DNA of 64,000 bases from Xiheicaenibacterium sp046351325 (GTDB lineage Bacteria > Myxococcota_A > Polyangia > Polyangiales > Polyangiaceae), in NCBI GenBank assembly GCA_046351325.1, contig JAXLYR010000004.1:620001-684000 (forward strand). The letters run 5' to 3'. This document shows positions 15,887-23,872 of the stretch, one piece after another (position 1 is the stretch's first letter; each line of letters begins with the position of its first letter). The position numbers and the translations under genes are program-made. The notes under the pieces were generated by a model. It was not told the DNA's origin and did not search any database. It was given only the letters and a program-made list of their open reading frames with translations.

Positions 15887-18220
15887 GTGGCGCGCGTCTG
15901 CGTCGTGTTCCCCTCGCTCTCGGTCTCGCCGGACTTCATCGACTATCCGTATTTCGCGGACCTCGGTGCGATCCAGGCGGCGGCCGTGCTGCGCGCCGCG
16001 GGCCACGACGTCTCGCTGTCCGATGCGCTCGCGCTCGGCGCGCGCCCTCGCGGCGACGCCAAGTCGTCGCGCGAGCGGCTGCCGCTCGGGGCCGCGCCGG
16101 AGCGTGTCCTCGCGAACATCCCCGCGGAGCTCGACGTCGCGGTCGTAGCTTTAACGCCGTTTCATCGACCGCCCTCGCGCGACGCCGAGCTCGGTGAGAT
16201 CCTCGCGGCCCTCGCCGCGCGAGCGCGCGCGCCGCGCATCCTGCTCGCCGATCTCTACACGAGCGGGCAGCACGTGGTGGACGCGCCCAGCGCCGAGATC
16301 GTCGCCGCCTACCCCGAGGCCGACGCGCTCCTCCGCTACGAGGCCGAGGGCGCGCTCCCCGCGCTCGTCGCGCGCCTCGCAGCGTCGCCGCGACGAGCAG
16401 GCGCACCCGAGATCGTGATCGGCGACGACCTCGAGGATCTCGATGCGCTGCCCTTGCCCGCCTGGGATCTCGTCGACCTCGAGGCCTATTGGGCGATGCA
16501 CGACGCGTGGGTGCGCGAGCTCGGCCGCCCGCGCTGGGCCTTCCCGATCGACGAGCGCAGCGTCCCCGTGATCACGAGCCGCGGCTGTCCCTTTCGCTGC
16601 GTGCACTGCTCTTCGAACCCTCGCTCGCGCATCGATGGCGTCCAAGTCCACCCGAAGACGCAGCGCCGCCACAGCGCCGCTTACCTCGATCGGTTGCTCG
16701 GCGATCTCGCGGCGCGCGGCGCGCGGCGGGTGCACGTCCTCGACGAGCTCGCGAACGTGAATCGCGCGCATTTCGACGGCGTGCTCGACGCGATCGAGCG
16801 CCACAGGCTCAAGCTCGAGATCCCGAACGGCCTGCGCGCGGACTACGTCGGCGACGCGCAGCTCGATCGAATGCGCGGCCGCATCACCACGCTCAGCGTG
16901 AGCGCGGAGAGCGGCGTCCAGGCCGTCGTCGATCGCGTCGTCGACAAACAGCTCGATCTCGCGGACATCGATCGCGTCGCGGCCGCCGCCGCCGAACGCG
17001 CGATCCCGATGCTCGTGCACTTCATCATCGGCCTCGTCGGCGAGACCAAGGCCGACATCAACCGCACGCTCGAGTACGCGCTCCACCTCTTCGAAGACTT
17101 CGGCGTCGAGCCCAGCGTGCAATTCGCGACGCCGCTCCCCGGCACGCGCCTCGCTGCGCTCGCGCGCGGCCGCTCGCTGCCCGTCGTCGCGGACTTCGGC
17201 CCTCGCTTTCAGCAGCAGGCGTCGATCGCGACCGACGCGTTCACCCTCGAGGAGCTCGAGCGCTTCAAGTGGACCTTCGATCTTCGCATCGCGGCCGCGC
17301 GCGGCCCGAAGAAGGTCATCCTGAACGCGACCTACAAGTGCAACAACCGCTGCACCTTCTGTGCGACCGGGACGCGCACGCAGTTCGACGGCGACTTCGG
17401 TAAGCAGCGCGAGCTCCTCGTCAAATACCGGCGAGCCGGCGTGCGCCTCCTCGACATCGACGGCGGCGAGCCGACGCTCAACCCGAACCTCTTCGCCCTC
17501 GTCGGGTTCGCGCGCCGTATTGGCTATGACAAGGTTAACGTCACGACCAACGGTCGGCTCGCGAGCTACCGCGACTTCGCGACCGAGCTCACGCGCTCGG
17601 GCGTCACGAGCGTGCTCGTCTCGATCCACGGCCCCGACGCGCAGACGCACGCGCAGAACGTCGGGGTCGCCGAGGCCTTCGATCAGACCTGCGCCGGCGT
17701 GCGAAACCTCGTCGCGGTCGCACCCGCCGACGTCGAGCTCGGCGCCAACGTCACCATCACCAAATCCAACCACAAGAAGCTCGTCGCCCTCGCCGAGCTC
17801 GTGCTCGACCTCGGCCTCAAGTGGTTCAACCTGCAATTTCTCACGCCGTTCGGTCGTGCGACCTCGTCGGTCAGCCCCGACACCGAGGAAGCCGCGCGCG
17901 AGGTCATGGCCCTCATCGACAGGTTCGGCGACCGCATGAAGTTCCAGGTCATCAACCTGCCGTTCTGCTTCATGCCCGGCTATGAGCGGCACCTCGTCGG
18001 CGACCTGCTCAAGCTCGAGCGACACATGCTCTTCGTCAACAACGACGAGGTGAACCTGTTCGAGTACCTGCGCGAGCGCCGCATGAAGAAGCCCGTCTGC
18101 GAGGGCTGCCCCCACGCGATCTTCTGCGGTGGGTTCTACGAGCTCTCCTCGGTCCCCGAGCCCACGTGGCTCATCCGCCCCGAGGATCTCGTTCGGCCGC
18201 TGCGCGACGAGCTCGGCTGA
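15887..18220 (+). CDS. twin radical SAM protein with B12-binding-like N-terminus
   Basis: A 777-residue protein starting at GTG 15887. Residues 1-170 look like a cobalamin-binding-type alpha/beta domain (FADLGAIQAAAVLRAAGHDV, then VAVVALTPF), but I see no clear DxHxxG cobalamin motif. The first radical SAM domain has C234-PFR-C238-VH-C241 with LSVSAESGVQ and FIIGLVGET, features of B12-type radical SAM enzymes. The second, complete radical SAM domain has C485-NNR-C489-TF-C492, DIDGGEPT, LVSIHGPD, NVTITKSNHKKL and a final CEGCPHAIFCGG cluster. The second half closely resembles the separate radical SAM proteins nearby, so this looks like a gene fusion. It is 72 bases upstream of a Tat-signal protein gene on the same strand. 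Confidence 0.85.
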   Translation: MARVCVVFPSLSVSPDFIDYPYFADLGAIQAAAVLRAAGHDVSLSDALALGARPRGDAKSSRERLPLGAAPERVLANIPAELDVAVVALTPFHRPPSRDAELGEILAALAARARAPRILLADLYTSGQHVVDAPSAEIVAAYPEADALLRYEAEGALPALVARLAASPRRAGAPEIVIGDDLEDLDALPLPAWDLVDLEAYWAMHDAWVRELGRPRWAFPIDERSVPVITSRGCPFRCVHCSSNPRSRIDGVQVHPKTQRRHSAAYLDRLLGDLAARGARRVHVLDELANVNRAHFDGVLDAIERHRLKLEIPNGLRADYVGDAQLDRMRGRITTLSVSAESGVQAVVDRVVDKQLDLADIDRVAAAAAERAIPMLVHFIIGLVGETKADINRTLEYALHLFEDFGVEPSVQFATPLPGTRLAALARGRSLPVVADFGPRFQQQASIATDAFTLEELERFKWTFDLRIAAARGPKKVILNATYKCNNRCTFCATGTRTQFDGDFGKQRELLVKYRRAGVRLLDIDGGEPTLNPNLFALVGFARRIGYDKVNVTTNGRLASYRDFATELTRSGVTSVLVSIHGPDAQTHAQNVGVAEAFDQTCAGVRNLVAVAPADVELGANVTITKSNHKKLVALAELVLDLGLKWFNLQFLTPFGRATSSVSPDTEEAAREVMALIDRFGDRMKFQVINLPFCFMPGYERHLVGDLLKLERHMLFVNNDEVNLFEYLRERRMKKPVCEGCPHAIFCGGFYELSSVPEPTWLIRPEDLVRPLRDELG

Positions 18221-18292
18221 GCGGCTGAGAACCGGTGAAAACGGCGCTGCGGCTGAGTTGACGTCCGTCCGAAAGAAGCGGACCATTACCGA

Positions 18293-18865
18293 ATGGCGGT
18301 CGAGTCCAAGGTCACGCGTCGTAAGGCTCTCGGTGTCCTGGGGGCGACCGGTCTGGTGGCGGGCAGCGGAGCCCTCGCGGCTCACGAGTTGGGCTCCTCT
18401 CCTTCGACCGCTGTTGCGAGCAATTTGAGCGACAGCGTCGCGCACGTCGATCCGTCGCTCGAGGCCGCCGAGCTCGAGAAGCTGCGCGGCAGCAACCTCG
18501 CTGAGGAGCTGCTCTCACCGCTCAAGCCCGGCGATCGCGTGGGCCGATGGAGCCTCGTGAGCGTGCAGCCATCCTCGCGTGGCTCGCTGATGCTCGAGCT
18601 CGAGACCAGCGACCAGGACTCGTTCCGCCTCGAGGTCCTCGCCCGTGAGGACGCAGGCCCGCAAGCTCCCGGTGAATCACGGTTCTTCTCGGTGTTCGTG
18701 CGCAACGCAGGCCAGGGCCACGTGCGCACGTCCGAGGAGCACGGCCTCGCTGCGATGACGCTCGCTTCGCTCATCTCCACGAACGAGACCGAAGATCGCG
18801 CTCGACTGCTCACGTCTCTCACGAGGCGCGTCGAGCACGAGGAAGGCCCCGCCGTCCCCGTCTGA
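18293..18865 (+). CDS. Tat-signal protein between two radical SAM genes
   Basis: A 190-residue protein with a twin-arginine-type signal: TRRKALGVLGATG followed by a hydrophobic stretch to about residue 31. The remainder is acidic, with a beta-like central part (GRWSLVSVQP, LMLELETSDQDSFRLEVLA, FSVFVRN) and a helical C-terminus. It has no cysteines and no repeats. I do not recognise a family. It is sandwiched between two radical SAM genes, with gaps of 72 and 24 bases, so it may be their exported substrate or a partner. A Tat signal would fit a protein modified and folded in the cytoplasm before export, but this is inference. Confidence 0.7.
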   Translation: MAVESKVTRRKALGVLGATGLVAGSGALAAHELGSSPSTAVASNLSDSVAHVDPSLEAAELEKLRGSNLAEELLSPLKPGDRVGRWSLVSVQPSSRGSLMLELETSDQDSFRLEVLAREDAGPQAPGESRFFSVFVRNAGQGHVRTSEEHGLAAMTLASLISTNETEDRARLLTSLTRRVEHEEGPAVPV

Positions 18866-18889
18866 CGACGGCGGTGCGGGGGCGCAGCG

Positions 18890-20512
18890 GTGTCGCAGGT
18901 AGAAATTCAGCTCGGACACCTCTGTAACAACCGCTGCGTGTTCTGTGTGTCGGGGCTCGAGACCTCGCTGGGTCGCGCGCGCCCGATGCCCGTCGTGCCG
19001 CTCGTCACCGAGGTCGAGCGCGCGCACGCCGCGGGTCACAAGCGCATCACGCTGCTCGGCGGCGAGCCCACGCTGCAGCCAGGTTTCCTCGAGGTCGTGA
19101 GCACCGCGGCGCGCCTCGGCTTCGAGGAGATCGTCGTCTTCTCGAACGGCGTGAAGACGGCGCGCGCGGCCTTCATCGACGAGGTCCTCGCGACCGGCGG
19201 GCGCATCACGTGGCGCCTGTCTTTTCAGGGCGCGACGAAGGACGCGCACGAGCGCACGACCCGCAAGCCCGGCTCCTTCGATCGGTTGGTGCGCACGCTC
19301 GAGGCCCTCGCCGCTCGCAAGCAGCGCATCACCGTCAACATGTGCGTTGTGAGCTCGAATTATGAGAGTGTGGGCGACTTCGCGACGCTCTTGCATCCGT
19401 ACGGTGTTTCGCAGCTCCACCTCGACATGGTGCGGCCGCTCGACGCCGGCGAGCGCACCGAGCGCGAGCTCCGCGACATGATGCCGCGCTACACCGAGAT
19501 GGTGCCGGCGCTCACGCGGATGGTCGCTGCGTTCCCCGACGGCTTCGATCTCAACATCGGCAACTTCCCCTACTGCGTGGCGCCTGCGCTCGCGCCGTGG
19601 ATCCACCACGACGGCGAGCACACGATGACCGTCGCGGTCGACGGCGACGCGACGCTCTCCGAGCCGTGGGACAAGTACGAAACCAAGCGCCGCGACAAGC
19701 TCTACGGGCCCGACTGCGACGCCTGCATCTTTCGCGGTCGCTGTAACGGTGTCTTCGAAACCTACGCTGGGTTTTACGGTCTCTCCGAGCTTCGGCCGGT
19801 GACTCCCGCGGCGCTCGCGGCAGCCGATCCTTCGCAGCGTCTCTTCGAACTCCACCTCGCGCCGCTCTTCGCTCGCATCCGCGACGGCGCCGGCGTCGGG
19901 ATCGCGCGCGCCATCGCGACCGCCCCCGACGCCGTCACGCTGTCGTGGCAAGCGACCGCGCAGCACGAGCCGCTCGTCGTCACGCTGCGACCTCGCGCGC
20001 ACGGCGGTCGCCAGCGCTCGCTCCTGCGCGAGGCGAACGCCCCCGCCGCGCTCTACGATGCTTTTACGCTGTATAAACAATCCGCGCCGCGCGACCCAGC
20101 GTTCGCGCTCGAGGCCGCGCGCGCTCTCGCGGCGCTCCTCGCGCCGCTCGGGCCCGTTCATCCCGTCGGTGACGACCTCGTCGTGCCGCTCGCGCGCTCG
20201 GTCGCTGCGCGCCTCGCGCGGCTCCGCAGGGCCGCGCCCCACGGTGAGCTCACCCTCCTCGAGGTCGTCGCGGCGCGCGACGGCTCGCGCGCCGAGGCCC
20301 GCTTTCGGAGCCCGACCAACGAGCTCGCGACCGTCTGGCTCGAGGAGCGCGCCGGTCGACCCTCGGGCGGGTACAAAGTCCCCGAGGGCGTCGCGCCGAC
20401 CGAGGCGCTCGTCGCAGGGCTACGCTCGGTCGTTCGCGCGCTCGGGGTTGCGACGAGCGGCCCGCGAGACAGCGAGCGCGGCGCCGGCGACGAGCAAGAG
20501 CCACGCAGCTGA
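18890..20512 (+). CDS. radical SAM enzyme with long C-terminal extension
   Basis: A 540-residue protein starting at GTG 18890. The cluster motif is C12-NNR-C16-VF-C19, followed by LLGGEPT, WRLSFQGATKD and VNMCVVSSNYESV. CDACIFRGRCNG near residues 281-292 gives an auxiliary-type cluster. Residues 315-540 form an extension without cysteines that contains short repeated-looking alpha/beta segments. It may be a binding domain. The gene starts 24 bases after the Tat-signal protein gene. Its last 93 bases overlap, tail to tail, the 3' end of the MYXO-CTERM gene on the other strand, which is unusual. Confidence 0.8.
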   Translation: MSQVEIQLGHLCNNRCVFCVSGLETSLGRARPMPVVPLVTEVERAHAAGHKRITLLGGEPTLQPGFLEVVSTAARLGFEEIVVFSNGVKTARAAFIDEVLATGGRITWRLSFQGATKDAHERTTRKPGSFDRLVRTLEALAARKQRITVNMCVVSSNYESVGDFATLLHPYGVSQLHLDMVRPLDAGERTERELRDMMPRYTEMVPALTRMVAAFPDGFDLNIGNFPYCVAPALAPWIHHDGEHTMTVAVDGDATLSEPWDKYETKRRDKLYGPDCDACIFRGRCNGVFETYAGFYGLSELRPVTPAALAAADPSQRLFELHLAPLFARIRDGAGVGIARAIATAPDAVTLSWQATAQHEPLVVTLRPRAHGGRQRSLLREANAPAALYDAFTLYKQSAPRDPAFALEAARALAALLAPLGPVHPVGDDLVVPLARSVAARLARLRRAAPHGELTLLEVVAARDGSRAEARFRSPTNELATVWLEERAGRPSGGYKVPEGVAPTEALVAGLRSVVRALGVATSGPRDSERGAGDEQEPRS

Positions 20513-21784
20513 GGTCCCGTCACCCGAGCGCGGCGTGGAGCACGAGCAGCCGTCGTCATCGCTCGCCCCGCCGTTGCCCGTCCCGCCCGTGCCGCCCGCA
20601 CCCGTGCCGCCCGCGCCGCCGGTCGCGTTGCACGTGTCGGTCTGGAGCAGCTCTTTCTGCGCGGCCCACGGTCCAGGACAAACCTCGCTCACCGTGCTCG
20701 CGGCCTCGCAGCTCGGGTCCGGGCCGACGAGGCACGACACGTGATGGATCGGCTCGAAGGTCGCGCCCTCGTCGAGGCTCTTGCCGACCGTGAAATCATC
20801 GAAGGCCTCGCGGCCGCACGCGTAGAGCGCGCTCGGCGTCCACGTGAGGCATCGCACGTGGAGCTCGCTCAGCTTCGTGAACGCGTAGTCCGAGGTGCTC
20901 GCCTTGTGCAGGCCGTCGTCGGGGCCGCCGACGACGATCTTCGATCCGTCGGGAGACAGCGCGAAGCCGAGCAGCGAGCCCTGCGCCTCGAAGACGGTCG
21001 ACCACGTGTCGCCGCCGTCGTGCGTGACGACGAGCTTCCCCGCGAGCGACGCGAGTCGCACGTAGACGGTCTGCGGATCGACGGGATCGATCGCCGCGAT
21101 GTACGGGCCCGAGTCGTTGGCGCTGCCCATGATGGGCTTGAGCTGCCAGTTCGCGCCCGCGTCGGTCGAGACCGCGAGCATCCCGACGTAGTCGTTGCCC
21201 GTGATCTGAAACCCGCTGAGGTAGAGCAGGTCCTCGTCCGTGGGCGCGGCGTCGAGCGTGAGCCCGAGAAAATCCGACGGCAGCGCGACTCCGAGCTTGC
21301 TCCAGGTTACAGCGCTGTCCGTGCTCTTCCACACCTGGGTGTCGAACATGCTCGACCCGAGGCCGTCGCTGCTCATCGCGATCGCGTGCGACGGATCGCC
21401 CTTCATCGCGGACACATCGACGAAGTAGCGATCGGTGAGATCGCCGCCGACGAACGCGTAGCTGCACCCGTCGGGGCTCGAGATCGAGAGCCCACCGAAG
21501 ACGCCGACGACGAGCGCGCCCGAGTCCACGAGCGCGATCGGCGGATCGAGCATGCCGCCATACCCGACGGCGTCTTCACACGCCCACGTCCATTTGCCGC
21601 CGGCGTCCCGCGTTTGGATGAGGCCGTACGTGGTCTCGACCGCGATGTGGGTCTCGTCGTCCTTCGCCACGACGAGCTGCTGAGCGTCGGGGAACCGACC
21701 GTTCGCGTGCGCCGTCGAGAGCCCCACGCCAGCGAGCGCGAGGCCCGCGGAGCCCAGCGCGACGAGAGCGCGCGTGGTCTTCAC
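20420..21784 (-). CDS. exported BNR-type beta-propeller with MYXO-CTERM anchor
   Basis: A 454-residue protein with a signal peptide (LVALGSAGLALAGVG). Repeated BNR/Asp-box-like segments follow (TRDAGGKWTW, STDSAVTWSKLG, STDAGANWQLKP, THDGGDTWSTV), typical of sialidase-like or YCF48-type beta-propellers. The C-terminus has a Gly/Thr linker, CSCS, a hydrophobic helix and an Arg-rich end, which is a MYXO-CTERM sorting signal. ATG 21784 overlaps the stop of the cytochrome c gene (21781-21784). It is the last gene of a three-gene operon. No catalytic site is recognisable; a binding or structural surface role is likely. Confidence 0.8.
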   Translation of the reverse strand: MKTTRALVALGSAGLALAGVGLSTAHANGRFPDAQQLVVAKDDETHIAVETTYGLIQTRDAGGKWTWACEDAVGYGGMLDPPIALVDSGALVVGVFGGLSISSPDGCSYAFVGGDLTDRYFVDVSAMKGDPSHAIAMSSDGLGSSMFDTQVWKSTDSAVTWSKLGVALPSDFLGLTLDAAPTDEDLLYLSGFQITGNDYVGMLAVSTDAGANWQLKPIMGSANDSGPYIAAIDPVDPQTVYVRLASLAGKLVVTHDGGDTWSTVFEAQGSLLGFALSPDGSKIVVGGPDDGLHKASTSDYAFTKLSELHVRCLTWTPSALYACGREAFDDFTVGKSLDEGATFEPIHHVSCLVGPDPSCEAASTVSEVCPGPWAAQKELLQTDTCNATGGAGGTGAGGTGGTGNGGASDDDGCSCSTPRSGDGTSAAWLLLVAGAALAVSRAARRNPERANDRA

Positions 21785-22533
21785 GGCACCCCCAAATACG
21801 TGAGGAGGTCGGCAAGATCCTGATCGCTGAGGAGCTCCTCCGAGAAGGGCGGCATCTGTCCTCCATACCCGAAGAAGGTCCCATGACGGGTCTTCTCGAC
21901 GAACACGAGCCTCCGATCTTCATCGCTGTAGTCAGGCGAAGGGTGCGCCGCGAGCGTGGCGTCGGGCAGCTTCGGCGCGGTGTCGGCGAGCGCGCCCGCG
22001 CCGGTCGACTTCGCGCCGTGACAGCTCGCGCACGCGTTCTCGTAGACGCCCGCGCCGCGGGTCGCATCACCTGCTTCCGGGTTCACGATGGGCGCGATCG
22101 TGAAGGGCTGCGCGGTCGCGTCTCCGCCGTCCTCGAGCGACTCGAGGTACGCATAGATAGCCTCGGCCTCGGTCTCGTCGCCGGCCCAGGGCGTGTCCGC
22201 GAGCATGAAGTAATAGCGGCAGTCGTTCACCGCCCCGAGCAACGTGAGCTCTTTGCCACCCCAATACGAGGGACGCAGCGTCGCGCCCGCGAGCGGCGCA
22301 CCGGCGAGGATCGTGTCGCCAGCGTCGTCGGCGTGCGCCGCGTGGCAGGTCGCGCACGAGAACGTGTTTCGCTCGACGCCCGTGAGCGTCGGATCTTGGA
22401 AGAGCTCGGCGCCGTGCTCGGCCGCGGTCTTGTCGACGACCTCGGTCTCGGGGTCGGGGCACGCGCCGATTGCCAGCGCGAGCGCCACGCAGCCGAGAGC
22501 GAGCCCGGCGCGGAACACGAACGCGTGCCTCAT
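21781..22533 (-). CDS. diheme cytochrome c lipoprotein
   Basis: A 250-residue predicted lipoprotein with lipobox AIGAC near residue 24. It has two heme c binding motifs, CATCH and CASCH, each in a c-type domain, and a C-terminal Met (GGQMPPF) typical of an axial heme ligand. It should act in electron transfer at the outer face of the membrane or in the periplasm. The ATG at 22533 overlaps the stop of the upstream propeller gene (22530-22533), and the gene's own stop overlaps the start of the next gene, so all three are probably co-translated. Confidence 0.85.
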   Translation of the reverse strand: MRHAFVFRAGLALGCVALALAIGACPDPETEVVDKTAAEHGAELFQDPTLTGVERNTFSCATCHAAHADDAGDTILAGAPLAGATLRPSYWGGKELTLLGAVNDCRYYFMLADTPWAGDETEAEAIYAYLESLEDGGDATAQPFTIAPIVNPEAGDATRGAGVYENACASCHGAKSTGAGALADTAPKLPDATLAAHPSPDYSDEDRRLVFVEKTRHGTFFGYGGQMPPFSEELLSDQDLADLLTYLGVP

Positions 22534-23765
22534 CGCAGCACCTGCCCTTCGCGCAGGAGGATCGCGTCGGGGTAGACGCCGACCGGCGTTGTTTTGACGA
22601 TGTCTAATGAATCGTCGAGCTGAATGACTTGCCCGGCGGTCTTCTTGTCGCCCTCGCAGACGACGGCGTACCCGCCGGCGGCCTGCAGCGTCACGATGTG
22701 CGGCAGCTCGCACTCGTCCCCGGTGAAGGTGCGAACCTGGTTCGGCTCGACCCCGTCGAGATCGACGACGACCAAGCTGTCGGGCTGCTGCGTGACCACC
22801 GCGAGCTTCGACCCGTCTGGGCTGAAGACCGGAAAATACGGCGCGCCCAGCATGACGACGGTCTTTGAATCGTCGAAGGTGTCGGTCTCCGTGTCGAAGA
22901 AGCGCAGGTCCTTCGACACGGTGTCGGAGACCACGACCCAGCGATCATCTGGCGAGAGCGTCGCGACGTAGGGCCCGTAGATCGGCGAGCCGAAGCCCGA
23001 GACGCCGGGCCCGACGTCGAAGAGCTCGACCGGCGTGTCCGTGGCCGAGAGATCGACGCGCGCGATTTTGTCCTCGCCGTAGCATGCGACGTAGAGCCGA
23101 TCGCCGCTCGGCGCGGTCATCGCGAGCCCGTGCGGCGCCACGCACACCGTGATGAGCCGGGGGATCGGCGACCCCGTCGGCGCGAGCGTCGTCGGGTCGA
23201 CGAGCGCCACCGTCGAGCGCGCAGCCTGGATATCGTCAGGGTTTTGCGTCGCGCGCAGCAGGTCGAAATGGGACGTCACGAGCCTCGAGCCGTCGGCCGA
23301 AATCAGAATGTCGCCAGGGTTCCGGTCGACCCGCACCTGTCCGACGATCGAGAGGTCCGAGGTTCGGAGCTTCTGCACGTAGCCGATCTGCTGACTCGAG
23401 CCGTGCGCTGCGTGCGGTCCCGTGGCCCCGACGAGCGGGTACGACAGCCCGATGTACGCGAACTCCGGGTCGTTGCTGCTCATCGTGATGTGGTGGGGAC
23501 CGTCGAGATCGACCGGGTTGCGGCCGACAGGGCGCACCGCGATGCGCTCGCCCGTCGCCAAGTCGATCACGCTCACCGTGTCCGAGTAGCTGTCGGTGAC
23601 CAGCGCGACCTCGCCGTCGGGGTACGCGATGGGCTCGACCCTATCGGGGTAAGCCTCGCCCTCGTAGGGGAGGTAGTTCTCCTCGATGATCGGATCGGGC
23701 GTGCACGCGACCCCGGCGAGCGCAAAAAGAGCCGCAGCACGATTCGTCGCGCGGACGTTAAGCAC
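22530..23765 (-). CDS. beta-propeller lipoprotein, YVTN/cytochrome-associated type
   Basis: A 411-residue protein starting at GTG 23765, which places a short signal peptide and lipobox (LAGVAC) at the N-terminus. The body has repeated propeller blades of the YVTN type: VTDSYSDTVSVIDLATGERI, GDILISADGSRLV, LSPDDRWVVVSDT, FSPDGSKLAVVTQQ. Such proteins often accompany exported cytochromes. It is the first gene of the operon with the diheme cytochrome and the MYXO-CTERM propeller. The open frame extends 36 bases upstream of the chosen start, but that part is not signal-like. Confidence 0.75.
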   Translation of the reverse strand: MLNVRATNRAAALFALAGVACTPDPIIEENYLPYEGEAYPDRVEPIAYPDGEVALVTDSYSDTVSVIDLATGERIAVRPVGRNPVDLDGPHHITMSSNDPEFAYIGLSYPLVGATGPHAAHGSSQQIGYVQKLRTSDLSIVGQVRVDRNPGDILISADGSRLVTSHFDLLRATQNPDDIQAARSTVALVDPTTLAPTGSPIPRLITVCVAPHGLAMTAPSGDRLYVACYGEDKIARVDLSATDTPVELFDVGPGVSGFGSPIYGPYVATLSPDDRWVVVSDTVSKDLRFFDTETDTFDDSKTVVMLGAPYFPVFSPDGSKLAVVTQQPDSLVVVDLDGVEPNQVRTFTGDECELPHIVTLQAAGGYAVVCEGDKKTAGQVIQLDDSLDIVKTTPVGVYPDAILLREGQVLR

Positions 23766-23872
23766 ACGGAAACATACCGCCTGACGGCGGGAAGCGCACA
23801 CCGAACCCTAGGGGGCCGAACTTTCAGGGGTTGCAAGGGTGCCTCGCGTCGGGTAACCCCGCTCGGCTTCTA

